Counted from the first letter of the stretch, positions 44,118-52,196 are shown. The stretch is 64,000 nucleotides of DNA from Christensenellaceae bacterium (GCA_022510765.1 JAFLSU010000002.1:1-64000); one strand, 5' to 3'. Notes: generated from the letters alone by a model not told the origin. Numbers and translations: made by a program.

Positions 44118-44518
44118 GCTGCCTGTCTCAAAGCGATTTGAAAAATCGCGCAGCCGCAGGACTTGTCCTGCGTTTCAGAACACAAATCTTGTGTTCTGGG
44201 GGATTGGGATAGCACCCCAACAAGCACAGAACTGCCGATTCCCGCATGAGCGGAAATCGGCAGTTTTCGCAAAGTGGATACCGCTTTGCATTGCTTGCCG
44301 GTTACTCCAGGTTCTCGGTTACTCCACGTTCATACTTCTGCGAAGCGCCAGAAGTGCATCGGTAGAATTGCTCTGTCCATCACCGTCATCTGCTACATAG
44401 TATCAACAGCGTTACAAAAGCAGTTCCTGTGTGGATTTTACTACAAAATAAACAAGCCCCGATTGTTCGCAAATTAGAGCTTGTTTATTAACAGATATAT
44501 CACATTTTCAAGCGTTAT
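44118..44518. other. 400-bp non-coding region rich in hairpins
   Basis: Between the relaxase tail and the cargo operon lie consecutive perfect stems at 44132-44149, 44156-44171 (gcagga/tcctgc), 44176-44198 (cagaacaca/tgtgttctg), 44230-44265 (11 bp) and 44334-44355. The 11-mer CGGTTACTCCA occurs twice at 44299-44309 and 44316-44326. I see no gene. It could hold oriT or terminators. Confidence 0.5.
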
Positions 44519-45304
44519 CTACGCTTCAATCTCGGCAATTCTCTTTTTCCCCAGAGTATACATAAGCCCTGATAGGGCAATTACGATTCCGCAATACAGC
44601 GCAGTATATAAGTATGTCGTGGACAATGTAGACAGGGAATCAGCCTTGATCGCACACTGCTTATAGTATTCTGGCACGATGTAACGCACCAGTGGGAGGT
44701 CGAACAGAAGCATACAGCCATAAAAAACCAATAAAACCGTAACAACCGCTGTGAGCGGCTTCATTTTGAAACCCAGCAGTACCGATAGGAAAATATAGAA
44801 TACCAGCTCAAAATAGTAAAGAACCCACATGCATAGCCAATAACCATGAGAGCCGTCCGAAAAAAATCCACCAGCCATATCGGGCCTTACATAGCTAAAT
44901 ATTGCATAGCCGACCGAATTGAGAACCACAGTATAGAGCAAATACCATACCGTAGCAAAGGCAAGCAACAACATAAGCTTGCTACGAAATACCCGGCTTC
45001 GGTTGTTGACGCGGGGAAAGTATAAATAGAAATAGTGGGACTCGATTTCCGTGCTTGTAAGACCGATGGTGAGAATTGCAAACAGTACAACGAAGATTCC
45101 CATAGCTTCCCAAAATGCATAGCCGATTACATGATAAGCTACTTGCGGAACAGAAGAACCGAAAGCATAAGTAATAGCGTAGGAATCAGGAGCAAGGGAC
45201 AAGGCGAGGGGCAGTATAATCGAGAGGGACAGAGCAACGGCAATGATCCAGAACTCACGTCTTCGGAACAGTTTTCGAAATTCAGTTCGATATAATGCTA
45301 TCAT
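44519..45304 (-). CDS. ABC-2-type permease, RiPP cargo operon
   Basis: A 261-residue protein with six hydrophobic segments: the first after an N-terminal ALYRTEFRKLFRRREFW elbow, the last before GKKRIAEIEA. This is the ABC-2 permease pattern. It pairs with the ATPase encoded just upstream, which it overlaps by 23 bp, so the two are co-translated. Such two-part pumps commonly give self-immunity against a peptide antibiotic (as YydIJ or LanFEG do), which is the role I infer. I use the ATG at 45304 because AGGAGG sits nine bases ahead of it. Confidence 0.85.
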   Translation of the reverse strand: MIALYRTEFRKLFRRREFWIIAVALSLSIILPLALSLAPDSYAITYAFGSSVPQVAYHVIGYAFWEAMGIFVVLFAILTIGLTSTEIESHYFYLYFPRVNNRSRVFRSKLMLLLAFATVWYLLYTVVLNSVGYAIFSYVRPDMAGGFFSDGSHGYWLCMWVLYYFELVFYIFLSVLLGFKMKPLTAVVTVLLVFYGCMLLFDLPLVRYIVPEYYKQCAIKADSLSTLSTTYLYTALYCGIVIALSGLMYTLGKKRIAEIEA

Positions 45305-46193
45305 TTTTTGCACCCTCCTTAAACATTGATGCCAGAATATTGTCTATTGAATCAATTATTTCCACCGTTCCATGGGGCAGGATAGCAGCAAGCACATCAT
45401 GTATCCGAGGTGCCTCATCCTGGTCTGTAAAGGACACCGTGCGATCTACCAGGTCGTATGGAATATCCAGCGCCGCCAAGCTGCGATTGATCATAGAAAT
45501 GTCCGTCCTAGTTCCGAGCAGGATGGCATATTGATGGATCTTGTGAATGCGATCATTGTAAACACACTGCCCTTGGTCAATCATGACGATCTTATCACAG
45601 ATATCAGCCACATCGTCCAAGTCGTGGCTGGAAAACAACACAGCCTGCTGCTCGTCTTTAGCCTTGGTAAGGATCGCTTTTTTTGCAATTTCTTTTCCTA
45701 CAGGATCTAAGCCGATAAATGGCTCATCTAACATCATAAAGGTCTGGGCAGTTATGATTGCCTGCGCCAATCCCAGCCGCTGCTTCATGCCGAAAGAATA
45801 GGATTTAACGCGCTTGTGCTTTACAGCACCTAGTCCAACCAGTTCAAAAGCTGCATTGAGCTTTTCATCGACATCCTTGGGAATCTCGTTCAGGTTTGCA
45901 CAGTACAAAAGCCGTAGATTTTCGTATGCATTGAGATAGTCTAGAAATGCACATTCCAAGAGTATGCCAAAGGTTCCGATCACATCCGGGCATTGGCGGA
46001 TATCCTTGCCGCAGGCGCGGATTTCTCCGCTCTCATACCGGAGCAGACCAGCAATAGATTTTAGAATAGTCGATTTTCCTGCGCCGTTTTTTCCGATCAG
46101 CCCAACGACCTCTCCGGGTGCAATAGAAAACGACACATCATGCACAGCCCGCTTCTTGCCGTAGGATTTACATAAATGGGATATTTCAATCAT
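45282..46193 (-). CDS. ABC transporter ATP-binding protein, RiPP cargo operon
   Basis: A 303-residue ATPase: Walker A GLIGKNGAGKST near residue 35, signature YSFGMKQRLGLAQ, Walker B MLDEPFIGLDP and the switch His in SSHDLDD. The domain is followed by about 90 residues typical of drug or bacteriocin-export ATPases. It forms a pair with the ABC-2 permease downstream. Its start overlaps the exporter gene by eight bases. GGAGGATC precedes the ATG. Confidence 0.93.
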   Translation of the reverse strand: MIEISHLCKSYGKKRAVHDVSFSIAPGEVVGLIGKNGAGKSTILKSIAGLLRYESGEIRACGKDIRQCPDVIGTFGILLECAFLDYLNAYENLRLLYCANLNEIPKDVDEKLNAAFELVGLGAVKHKRVKSYSFGMKQRLGLAQAIITAQTFMMLDEPFIGLDPVGKEIAKKAILTKAKDEQQAVLFSSHDLDDVADICDKIVMIDQGQCVYNDRIHKIHQYAILLGTRTDISMINRSLAALDIPYDLVDRTVSFTDQDEAPRIHDVLAAILPHGTVEIIDSIDNILASMFKEGAKNDSIISN

Positions 46194-47841
46194 TGGGACG
46201 ATCCTCCTCGATAATTCCTGATTTTAGTAAGTTGTCATAATGATCCATTGCGACAACACCACCCTTGTCTAACACTATCACGCCATCATAATTTCTTAAT
46301 GATGAATCTATTCTGTGTGTAACAACAACACACAAAACAGAATTCAAAGAACATATTATTTCATCAAAAGCATTACAGCTTTCTTCGTCCATAGCAGCAG
46401 TTGGTTCATCCAAAAAGAGATATGGCGATGCCTTAATTATCGAACGAAGCAAGCATATTTTTGCTCTTTCTCCACCGGAAATCTCGTGCGATGATATGGA
46501 CTGATTCATATCAATCGAGAGTTTCAACTTCCTCAAATATTGTGTCGCCCAAGACTGTTCGGGTTTGGCTAAGAAAATATTCTCGCCTAGTTTCATAGAA
46601 AAAACAAAATTGTCTTGTGGTGAATATGTAACGACACTATTCAAGTCAACATCAGAAATGTCTCTAATGTCTATTCCATTATAGTATATTCCCCCTGAGT
46701 AATCAATACATATTCTGGATATTGCCTTTAATAAGGTACTTTTTCCTGATCCATTTTTCCCGATCAAAGCATACTTTTTTCCTTGACGTAAAAGTAGCGT
46801 TATTTCATTCAAGACATAGGCATCTGTCTCAGGATTTTTTATGCTTAAATTCTTCAGGCTGATATCTCCTTCCAGTTGGAGAGAGTCGTTTGCACAATTG
46901 CTTTCAGGATTGTCAGTGTTGCGATTGTTCGCAAGGATTTCTGCGCATTCTGTCAATGTTCCCCTAACAGAAGCATAGCTTGTAGCAGCACCTGCAAATA
47001 TTGCTAGTGGTTCAATTATATAAACCAACAGTTGAGAAAGCGAAACAATACTTCCTGCCGAGATAGTACCCGAAGCCGCCATTGGCCCTCCTATTGCAAA
47101 TGCAGATAGAAGTAAAAGTTGCCCTGTAAATGCAAAAACAATGTTAGCCAAAGACATGCTATTCAAGTAAGCAGCATATGAATTTTCAGCATTTATGATC
47201 GACTTATTAACACGTTCAGTAAATCGACCTGCAATTGAAAAATTCTTTATGACGATTAAACCGGATAGTATTTCTTCGAATAGGGTGAGGAACTTAGAAT
47301 TTGTCTCGCTATATCGTCCATTATGCTTTTGAACAATCCCTTTGAAAATAACAGGGATGATTACAGATAAAAGAACAACCCCTAGTGGGAGAAGCAGAAA
47401 CACAGGTTCGAGCAACGCAATTGCTGCAATTGAAAGAATGAATTGCGAAAAATATGTGATAACATCCAGAACCTTTCTGATATAGTGTTCTTCTAAAACC
47501 TTAAGATCGTTTATAAAAAACGATTTATAGTATTCATTCCCTCTTTTTGCAAACTCTGATACGCGCATCTGGCATATGGCGTTGACCAAACTTGCCTTGA
47601 TATTTGCTGAACATGTCGCAGTATATTTGTTTTTAATGATTGTAAGAATTGTATTCAAAAGAATATTAAGTAGCAGGAACCCAATGGCTACAATTATGCT
47701 TGAGCGCAGCAATTCTTTTGAGCCGTTTATGTTATCAATGATTTTCATCAGTGAAAGCGAAAATAGAATCGCTGAGGAATTACTTATAATCCCCAAACTG
47801 CATACTAATAACAGGTTAGCCTTTTTGATAAATATCTTCAA
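46186..47841 (-). CDS. ABC exporter with fused permease and ATPase, no peptidase domain
   Basis: A 551-residue protein. Six transmembrane segments occupy about residues 1-310. The ATPase domain has Walker A LIGKNGSGKST (about 363), signature HEISGGERAKICLLRS (about 460) and Walker B YLFLDEPTAAMD. There is no N-terminal C39 peptidase, so the peptide leader, if any, must be cut elsewhere, plausibly by the CPBP protease of the same operon. TTG start with GGGAGAAG upstream. The gene is visibly AT-richer than the ICE backbone. Confidence 0.9.
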   Translation of the reverse strand: MKIFIKKANLLLVCSLGIISNSSAILFSLSLMKIIDNINGSKELLRSSIIVAIGFLLLNILLNTILTIIKNKYTATCSANIKASLVNAICQMRVSEFAKRGNEYYKSFFINDLKVLEEHYIRKVLDVITYFSQFILSIAAIALLEPVFLLLPLGVVLLSVIIPVIFKGIVQKHNGRYSETNSKFLTLFEEILSGLIVIKNFSIAGRFTERVNKSIINAENSYAAYLNSMSLANIVFAFTGQLLLLSAFAIGGPMAASGTISAGSIVSLSQLLVYIIEPLAIFAGAATSYASVRGTLTECAEILANNRNTDNPESNCANDSLQLEGDISLKNLSIKNPETDAYVLNEITLLLRQGKKYALIGKNGSGKSTLLKAISRICIDYSGGIYYNGIDIRDISDVDLNSVVTYSPQDNFVFSMKLGENIFLAKPEQSWATQYLRKLKLSIDMNQSISSHEISGGERAKICLLRSIIKASPYLFLDEPTAAMDEESCNAFDEIICSLNSVLCVVVTHRIDSSLRNYDGVIVLDKGGVVAMDHYDNLLKSGIIEEDRPND

Positions 47842-47855
47842 TATAAAACTTCTCC

Positions 47856-48296
47856 CTATTGTTCTTCGTTTTTCGGTTTCTTATGTGCTATAGCCATACA
47901 GCCATAGTGAGTTATAAATGTCAATAGTATGGGCAAAATTGCATCACCGGGAGTGAATTGCATTTCACTGCCTATGCTAAAGCCCTCGGAGAATAAACCT
48001 TTGCTGTTTTGATATATGAACTCCATCGTGTTGGTTTGTTTCATGAAGAAAAGAACTACCATGTAGAATACTAGATATATCGTAACGGCAACAAGCGAGC
48101 TGAGCAAAGAACTGACCTTTTCGCTATACTTCTTTGTAGCAACAGCAAATAGCATAGAACTGGTGAAGATAGGACATATCATCAACAATAAATATGTGAC
48201 AATGTTAATATGTCTAAAGCAGATGGCCATAAGTATCATGACAACGACGTAGGGGAGCAAAAGAAAAATATACGGATACAATCTATGCTTGTTCAT
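47856..48296 (-). CDS. small membrane protein of the RiPP operon
   Basis: A 146-residue protein with four hydrophobic segments (about 8-26, 30-48, 62-84 and 116-134) and a polar C-terminus (KKPKNEEQ). I find no catalytic motif. Its place between the CPBP protease and the exporter, with a GGAGGA ribosome site, suggests it assists export or immunity. AT-rich like its neighbours. Unrecognised family. Confidence 0.75.
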   Translation of the reverse strand: MNKHRLYPYIFLLLPYVVVMILMAICFRHINIVTYLLLMICPIFTSSMLFAVATKKYSEKVSSLLSSLVAVTIYLVFYMVVLFFMKQTNTMEFIYQNSKGLFSEGFSIGSEMQFTPGDAILPILLTFITHYGCMAIAHKKPKNEEQ

Positions 48297-48309
48297 AATT
48301 TCCTCCAGA

Positions 48310-48927
48310 TTAAACTAATGAAACGATAATATTGTAAGTAAAATGGATTGCAAATGGTATATAGATTGAATTCCTTTTCAAATATATACTCACAATCACA
48401 ATCGACATCGGAAGCCTCCAAATTAAGTTTTCCATAAGGGGTGCACCAGAATGAAAAACAAAGACAAATACCATGATTGATATTATCCCAACTATTAATT
48501 TGGATTTGATACCCCTATTCAATGTAAAAATGAAGACACCTCTACATATGAACTCCTCAGAAAATGCAACAATTAAGTTCTGCACGATTAATAACAGGAA
48601 CCAGTCAATCTGTTTCTTGGCATGAAGAAATGCTCCCATTACTGCGGCAATAGATACGGCAAATGACAGCCAATCTAATGGCCTTAGCTCACACAAACCA
48701 AGTGAATTCAGCGGGGGATTGTACATTTTTCGCATTAAAATACAAGGAAATGCAACAAAGCCGCAAAATGTTGAGATCGCAATGCAAATAACATTATTCA
48801 GTGGATCCATGTGTTGCGACAATATTATCTGCAATGTTATTAACACAACTGCATTGATAAAAATTGCTCCTGCGACGAGAGCAATCATAGTAACTATGTT
48901 TCTCTCACATTCCGTTCTTGCAATCAT
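48310..48927 (-). CDS. CPBP-family intramembrane metalloprotease
   Basis: A 205-residue membrane protein with about six transmembrane helices. Motif 1 is AFSEEFICRGVFIF (EExxxR, about residues 121-134), motif 2 is VFVFHSG (about 152-158) and motif 3 HFTYN near the end (about 196), i.e. the Glu and His residues of the CPBP/Rce1 proteases. These are linked to bacteriocin self-immunity and to peptide maturation. I infer that it processes the 28-residue precursor or protects the producer. GGAGG lies six bases before the ATG at 48927. Confidence 0.88.
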   Translation of the reverse strand: MIARTECERNIVTMIALVAGAIFINAVVLITLQIILSQHMDPLNNVICIAISTFCGFVAFPCILMRKMYNPPLNSLGLCELRPLDWLSFAVSIAAVMGAFLHAKKQIDWFLLLIVQNLIVAFSEEFICRGVFIFTLNRGIKSKLIVGIISIMVFVFVFHSGAPLMENLIWRLPMSIVIVSIYLKRNSIYIPFAIHFTYNIIVSLV

Positions 48928-48941
48928 TGTTTTCCTCCAAA

Positions 48942-48972
48942 ACACGCCACCTCTGTAAAAGAGGTAGCGTGT
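48942..48972 (-). terminator. attenuating hairpin between precursor and protease genes
   Basis: A 12-bp stem (48942-48953 with 48961-48972, one G-U pair in the minus-strand RNA) is followed by TTTT, just before the CPBP ribosome site. I infer partial termination, giving excess precursor mRNA. Confidence 0.65.
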
Positions 48973-49016
48973 CCGTACCCATAGGTACTACTTAAGGGTG
49001 ACTGACGTTCTGAATC

Positions 49017-49103
49017 TTACAGACCGAACACGCCGATGGTTACGGGGATACCCCAGAAAGACCAGGTGCCGCAAGCGGTCTTCTTGCCCATTTTGAACAA
49101 CAT
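49017..49103 (-). CDS. putative RiPP precursor peptide, 28 residues
   Basis: The gene lies between the radical SAM gene and the CPBP protease gene, on the same strand. A near-perfect ribosome site (AAGGAGG, eight bases from the ATG) precedes it. The peptide has a short basic N-terminus of nine residues with three Lys, then ACGTWSFWGIPVTIGVFGL. One Cys, two Trp and a hydrophobic Gly-rich tail are the likely modification targets. No double-Gly leader is present. A hairpin follows the gene. It has higher G+C than the genes around it. Known families do not match by eye; the precursor role is inferred from position and size. Confidence 0.8.
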   Translation of the reverse strand: MLFKMGKKTACGTWSFWGIPVTIGVFGL

Positions 49104-49149
49104 AGCTTTGTCCTCCTTCCTGATTATTAATGAAAAATCTTTCGATTTA

Positions 49150-50361
49150 TCACTCAGCTTGAATAGCTCTTTTTAGCGTTGCCAATATCCCTGATTTGTA
49201 CATTTCACAGCAAGGATCGTGGCTTGAATTAATGTTTTTACTGTTAAATATTCTCCTCGCGTAGCATCCACCGCCGCACAAGTACTTAACTTCGCAATCA
49301 TTGCATTCAATGATTTGCTCAACATTCCAAGGTGTATGCTGGTTAACGCAATCTTTGATATCTTCTATCAAAGCATTGCCTATACAGAAAGACTCGTCTT
49401 GAAGCATGTGACAAGGAAAGACTTTTCCATTCGATGACACACTGATAATTGTCTTGCCCAATCCGCAAGAAACTCTGCACCCTAAATCACCAGCAAAAGG
49501 TACATCAGATAGTGGCAAAGGAAATTTTTCTAGTGCTGCCTCGATTAGCGAGTAATCACTTTGATCCAATTCACAACCATTACATTCTGATCCTTGCGGA
49601 ACAGTAAGCAAGCTAAAAGTGAACGGAACCCGCAAATCCTGCGATAAGCGTATGTAGTTGGCAACATGATTCAAATTCCTCTTGTGGAGAGTAACAATCA
49701 TATTAACCGGGGCATGAACGCTTGATAAAAACTTAACAGTATTCAGAACTGTTTGTACTGACCCATTTCGGATAAAACTTGAGATTTCATCGTAACCTTC
49801 AATTGAAATAGAGATTTCATCAATCAATCCAAGAATACGTTCATACCGCTCTTTGGGAACAATACCGTTTGAAATCAGAGTGATTTTTGAAAAACGACAC
49901 TCCCGTTTTGCATAAATTAGTATGTCGCAGATGTCTGTTCTTAACATAGGTTCGCCGCCGGAAATGACGAGATGTGAAACACCTGCATTCCTAATATTCG
50001 ACAGTACTTTATGGACATCAGCCAGAGGCATATCGACAATTTCATTTCGGCTTTCTTCGTAAGAATAGCACCCGACACAGTTCAAATTGCACTTAGAGGT
50101 TACATGAAAGTAAGCGACATTGCATGGCGAAGTAATTACGTTATCTGTGTCAAAAAAGCTTGCACCTTGCATTTCGGTCAGCAGAAATTGAGCATCTGGT
50201 GATAAGCTTTGGACATCAATCGACTTCATATGCAGAATCTCATCAACGAGTCTAACCCCTTCATCACTCAAACCAATGATGATACCTGACTCGGAATCAC
50301 CAATCATTTCAATTCCCGAACAGCGGAATCTTCTGATTGATTTATGAAACGTATAGAGCAA
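49150..50361 (-). CDS. radical SAM/SPASM peptide maturase
   Basis: A 403-residue enzyme. A roughly 85-residue N-terminal region resembling a peptide-recognition (RRE-like) domain precedes the radical SAM core with the 4Fe-4S motif CNLNCVGC (CxxxCxxC) and the SAM-binding GGEP (SHLVISGGEPMLR). The C-terminal SPASM domain has CRVSCGLG, GKVFPCHML, CNDCEVKYLCGGGC and DPCC for auxiliary clusters. Such enzymes make carbon-carbon, thioether or epimer changes in peptides. The likely substrate is the 28-residue peptide encoded 46 bp downstream. TTG start at 50361 after GGAGGG; a TTG at 50373 is possible. Confidence 0.93.
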   Translation of the reverse strand: MLYTFHKSIRRFRCSGIEMIGDSESGIIIGLSDEGVRLVDEILHMKSIDVQSLSPDAQFLLTEMQGASFFDTDNVITSPCNVAYFHVTSKCNLNCVGCYSYEESRNEIVDMPLADVHKVLSNIRNAGVSHLVISGGEPMLRTDICDILIYAKRECRFSKITLISNGIVPKERYERILGLIDEISISIEGYDEISSFIRNGSVQTVLNTVKFLSSVHAPVNMIVTLHKRNLNHVANYIRLSQDLRVPFTFSLLTVPQGSECNGCELDQSDYSLIEAALEKFPLPLSDVPFAGDLGCRVSCGLGKTIISVSSNGKVFPCHMLQDESFCIGNALIEDIKDCVNQHTPWNVEQIIECNDCEVKYLCGGGCYARRIFNSKNINSSHDPCCEMYKSGILATLKRAIQAE

Positions 50362-50379
50362 AATTCCCTCCAATCTTAC

Positions 50380-50392
50380 AAGCGATTCGCTT
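50380..50392 (-). promoter_or_regulatory. operator-like palindrome ahead of the radical SAM gene
   Basis: The 13-bp palindrome aagcga-t-tcgctt lies just upstream of the ribosome site. The hexamer attcgc is repeated at 50403-50408, 18 bp away (about two helical turns). A TATAAT (minus strand) occurs near 50430. Confidence 0.45.
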
Positions 50393-50596
50393 TAGTGATT
50401 TAATTCGCTAAATATTCTGGTGGTATTGTATTATAAGCCTGTCATAAAATCAATACTTATTCAACATGATTTTAAAATATCGAATGCAGCCTTATTGTAG
50501 CCGCATTCTATATACTCCCTATTCCTTTTTAAAAAATACAAGACAAGTCCCACATTATCTGTTAAAATATAAACAAGGATTTCAAGAGGAGTATTG

Positions 50597-50641
50597 ATGT
50601 ATGGTTGTAATGTCTTGTTTCTCATTATTTTCCTGTATTAA
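50597..50641 (+). CDS. possible 14-residue hydrophobic peptide
   Basis: AGAGGAG precedes an ATG at 50597, giving MYGCNVLFLIIFLY and a stop. It resembles short hydrophobic peptide pheromones or a leader peptide, and is followed 35 bp later by a terminator. No cognate receptor gene is near, so this is speculative. Confidence 0.3.
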   Translation: MYGCNVLFLIIFLY

Positions 50642-50676
50642 TTAGTAAAAACACCATAGTTCTAATACTTTTATGT

Positions 50677-50706
50677 CCTCGGAACAATTTTTTTCCGGGG
50701 TTTTTT
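50677..50706 (+). terminator. hairpin terminator
   Basis: cctcgga (50677-50683) pairs with tccgggg (50694-50700, one wobble) followed by six T. It may end a short transcript carrying the 14-codon frame. Confidence 0.6.
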
Positions 50707-50813
50707 GCTCTTTTATCTTTCATCCATCATATCACCATTTGGAGGCTATCTGTATGTAGTTCCGACCATTTTCGACTATATATCGATAGAAACTTCTTAA
50801 TGCGATGCCACCA

Positions 50814-50846
50814 TGCCTGCGGTAATTTTGCCGCAGGCATTTTTTT
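50814..50846 (+). terminator. leader terminator ahead of the sigma-like gene
   Basis: A nine-base perfect stem, tgcctgcgg (50814-50822) with its complement (50831-50839), is followed by seven T. It lies about 85 bp before the sigma-like gene. Confidence 0.7.
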
Positions 50847-50929
50847 ATTCAACGGGACTCCACGTTGCCGTTCTCCTCCCCGTTTTCTTGACTTTCCGAT
50901 TTGAAATTCAAGAAAACGGAGGAACGAAC

Positions 50930-51427
50930 ATGTTCAACAGAAAAAGCAGTTATGCACTGAATAAGAAAGATGACAGTGCCATTGTTTACATAGATGCCAA
51001 CGAAAACATTGTCCGATTGACCCGAGAGGACTTTGCCAGCGAGGAAGAATTCTTGAAGTGGAAGTCTTGGTCAGATGCGGAATACCATGCATCCGAAAAG
51101 CGGGATCACGTCCATTCCAACCATACGCTTGCTTTGGACGAACTTTCCGACAAGGCTACCGCCATTCCTGCCGTAGATGTTTCCATAGAAATGGAGCATG
51201 ACCGGCTGGAACAACTCCGCTGCAATGCCGAGCTGGTAGCACAGATTAAAGAGCTTCTAAGCGATACGCAATTCCGCAGACTTTGGATGTATGAAGCCGA
51301 GGGAAGAACGCTGGAGTACATTGCTAACTACGATGGTGTGGCAATTGCCAGTGTGCATGAAAGTATTGAGGGTGCAAAGAAAAAAGTTTTGAGGTTTTTC
51401 GCAAAACACCCTAAAAAAGTGCCCTAA
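50930..51427 (+). CDS. sigma-70-like ICE regulatory protein
   Basis: A 165-residue protein. The N-terminal part has SAIVYIDANENIVRLTREDF, and the C-terminus (about 105-160) has the sigma region 4 helix-turn-helix look: LLSDTQFRRLWMYEAEGRTLEYIANYDGVAIASVHESIEGAKKKVLRFF. Such sigma-like proteins are usual next to the recombinases of Gram-positive ICEs and probably control excision. GGAGGAAC precedes the ATG at 50930; the frame from 50813 runs through the leader hairpin and is unlikely. Confidence 0.82.
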   Translation: MFNRKSSYALNKKDDSAIVYIDANENIVRLTREDFASEEEFLKWKSWSDAEYHASEKRDHVHSNHTLALDELSDKATAIPAVDVSIEMEHDRLEQLRCNAELVAQIKELLSDTQFRRLWMYEAEGRTLEYIANYDGVAIASVHESIEGAKKKVLRFFAKHPKKVP

Positions 51428-51974
51428 AAACGGCGATGGGTGAAGGGACATTCTCCACGAAGCCTTTCACTGATCGTTGACAACTGAATAGACCAAGATG
51501 CAGGCACAAAACCCGCGTGATAGCGGCATAAGGCGCACCGCCATGACGATGGCTTCAAGGAGGTGATTCTGGACAAGCTATCCGAGCGATCTACGCAGCC
51601 TTAGACCCGATGTGGCAAATCGGGCGCGATGACAGCGCGGCGGACAATAAAACTTGCTCACGCCCTCCCACAGACTTGAGGGGGAACCCTGCGATATGTG
51701 CCAGTCTTTTGGACAGCGGTATTGCTGAGTTATGACAGCCCTGCCAGGGGTGGCCTGCATCATGCCTACCATCAAGGGTGCGTGGCAAATGTGATGGATG
51801 ATCTCATAAGAACGAACAGGACAACTGTGTCAATTCTTGCCATATGTTATGTGGCTCCAATCATATTGGCACTACTGTTCCTCGAAGTCAGATACCATGC
51901 GCTGACGGACTTCTCGTCAGCGCATGGTATCTGACTTTGAGAAAAACCATAAACCAAGGAAGGAGATCGCCGTA
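51428..51974. other. 547-bp non-coding region with a long perfect palindrome
   Basis: No gene can be supported here. It separates the sigma-like gene from the DUF6870/recombinase block and holds the 23-bp inverted repeat at 51885-51937. Confidence 0.55.
51885..51937. repeat. 23-bp perfect inverted repeat
   Basis: Bases 51885-51907 are the exact reverse complement of 51915-51937, with a seven-base spacer. No T run follows on either strand, so a terminator is unlikely. Confidence 0.9.
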
Positions 51975-52196
51975 ATGCAATCAATGCAGAATGAATTGCC
52001 AAGCCATGCGGATGAGTTGGTGGACATTCGTGAAAACACAGTAGATAGAGAGTTACCAAAAGAGGAACGCATCGCCGCCTTTATCCGCCAGATAAAAAAC
52101 CCTTACCGCTTCCGCTGTGGTGAATATGTGGTGAATGCCCGCTTCGCTTGCAACGGAATAACCTTGGAAGAATGCTTGCAAGGTATTCTGCGGTAA
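51975..52196 (+). CDS. DUF6870-like small ICE protein
   Basis: A 73-residue protein with DELVDIRENTVDRELPKEERIAAFIRQIKNPYRFRCGEYVVNARF and the ending TLEECLQGIL, the pattern I know from DUF6870 proteins placed before ICE serine recombinases. AAGGAAGGAG precedes the ATG at 51975. It starts 38 bp after the long palindrome. Likely a small regulator or directionality factor, by position only. Confidence 0.75.
   Translation: MQSMQNELPSHADELVDIRENTVDRELPKEERIAAFIRQIKNPYRFRCGEYVVNARFACNGITLEECLQGILR

Larger units (their letters stand above)
50393..50929. other. intergenic region between cargo operon and sigma-like gene
   Basis: About 540 bp, AT-rich, holding the promoter region of the cargo operon, a 14-codon frame at 50597 and two hairpin terminators (50677-50706 and 50814-50846). 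No larger gene is seen. Confidence 0.5.

Noticed and set aside
50813..50929. N-terminal extension of the sigma-like protein
   Set aside because: This stretch contains a perfect terminator hairpin and the good ribosome site lies later, before 50930.
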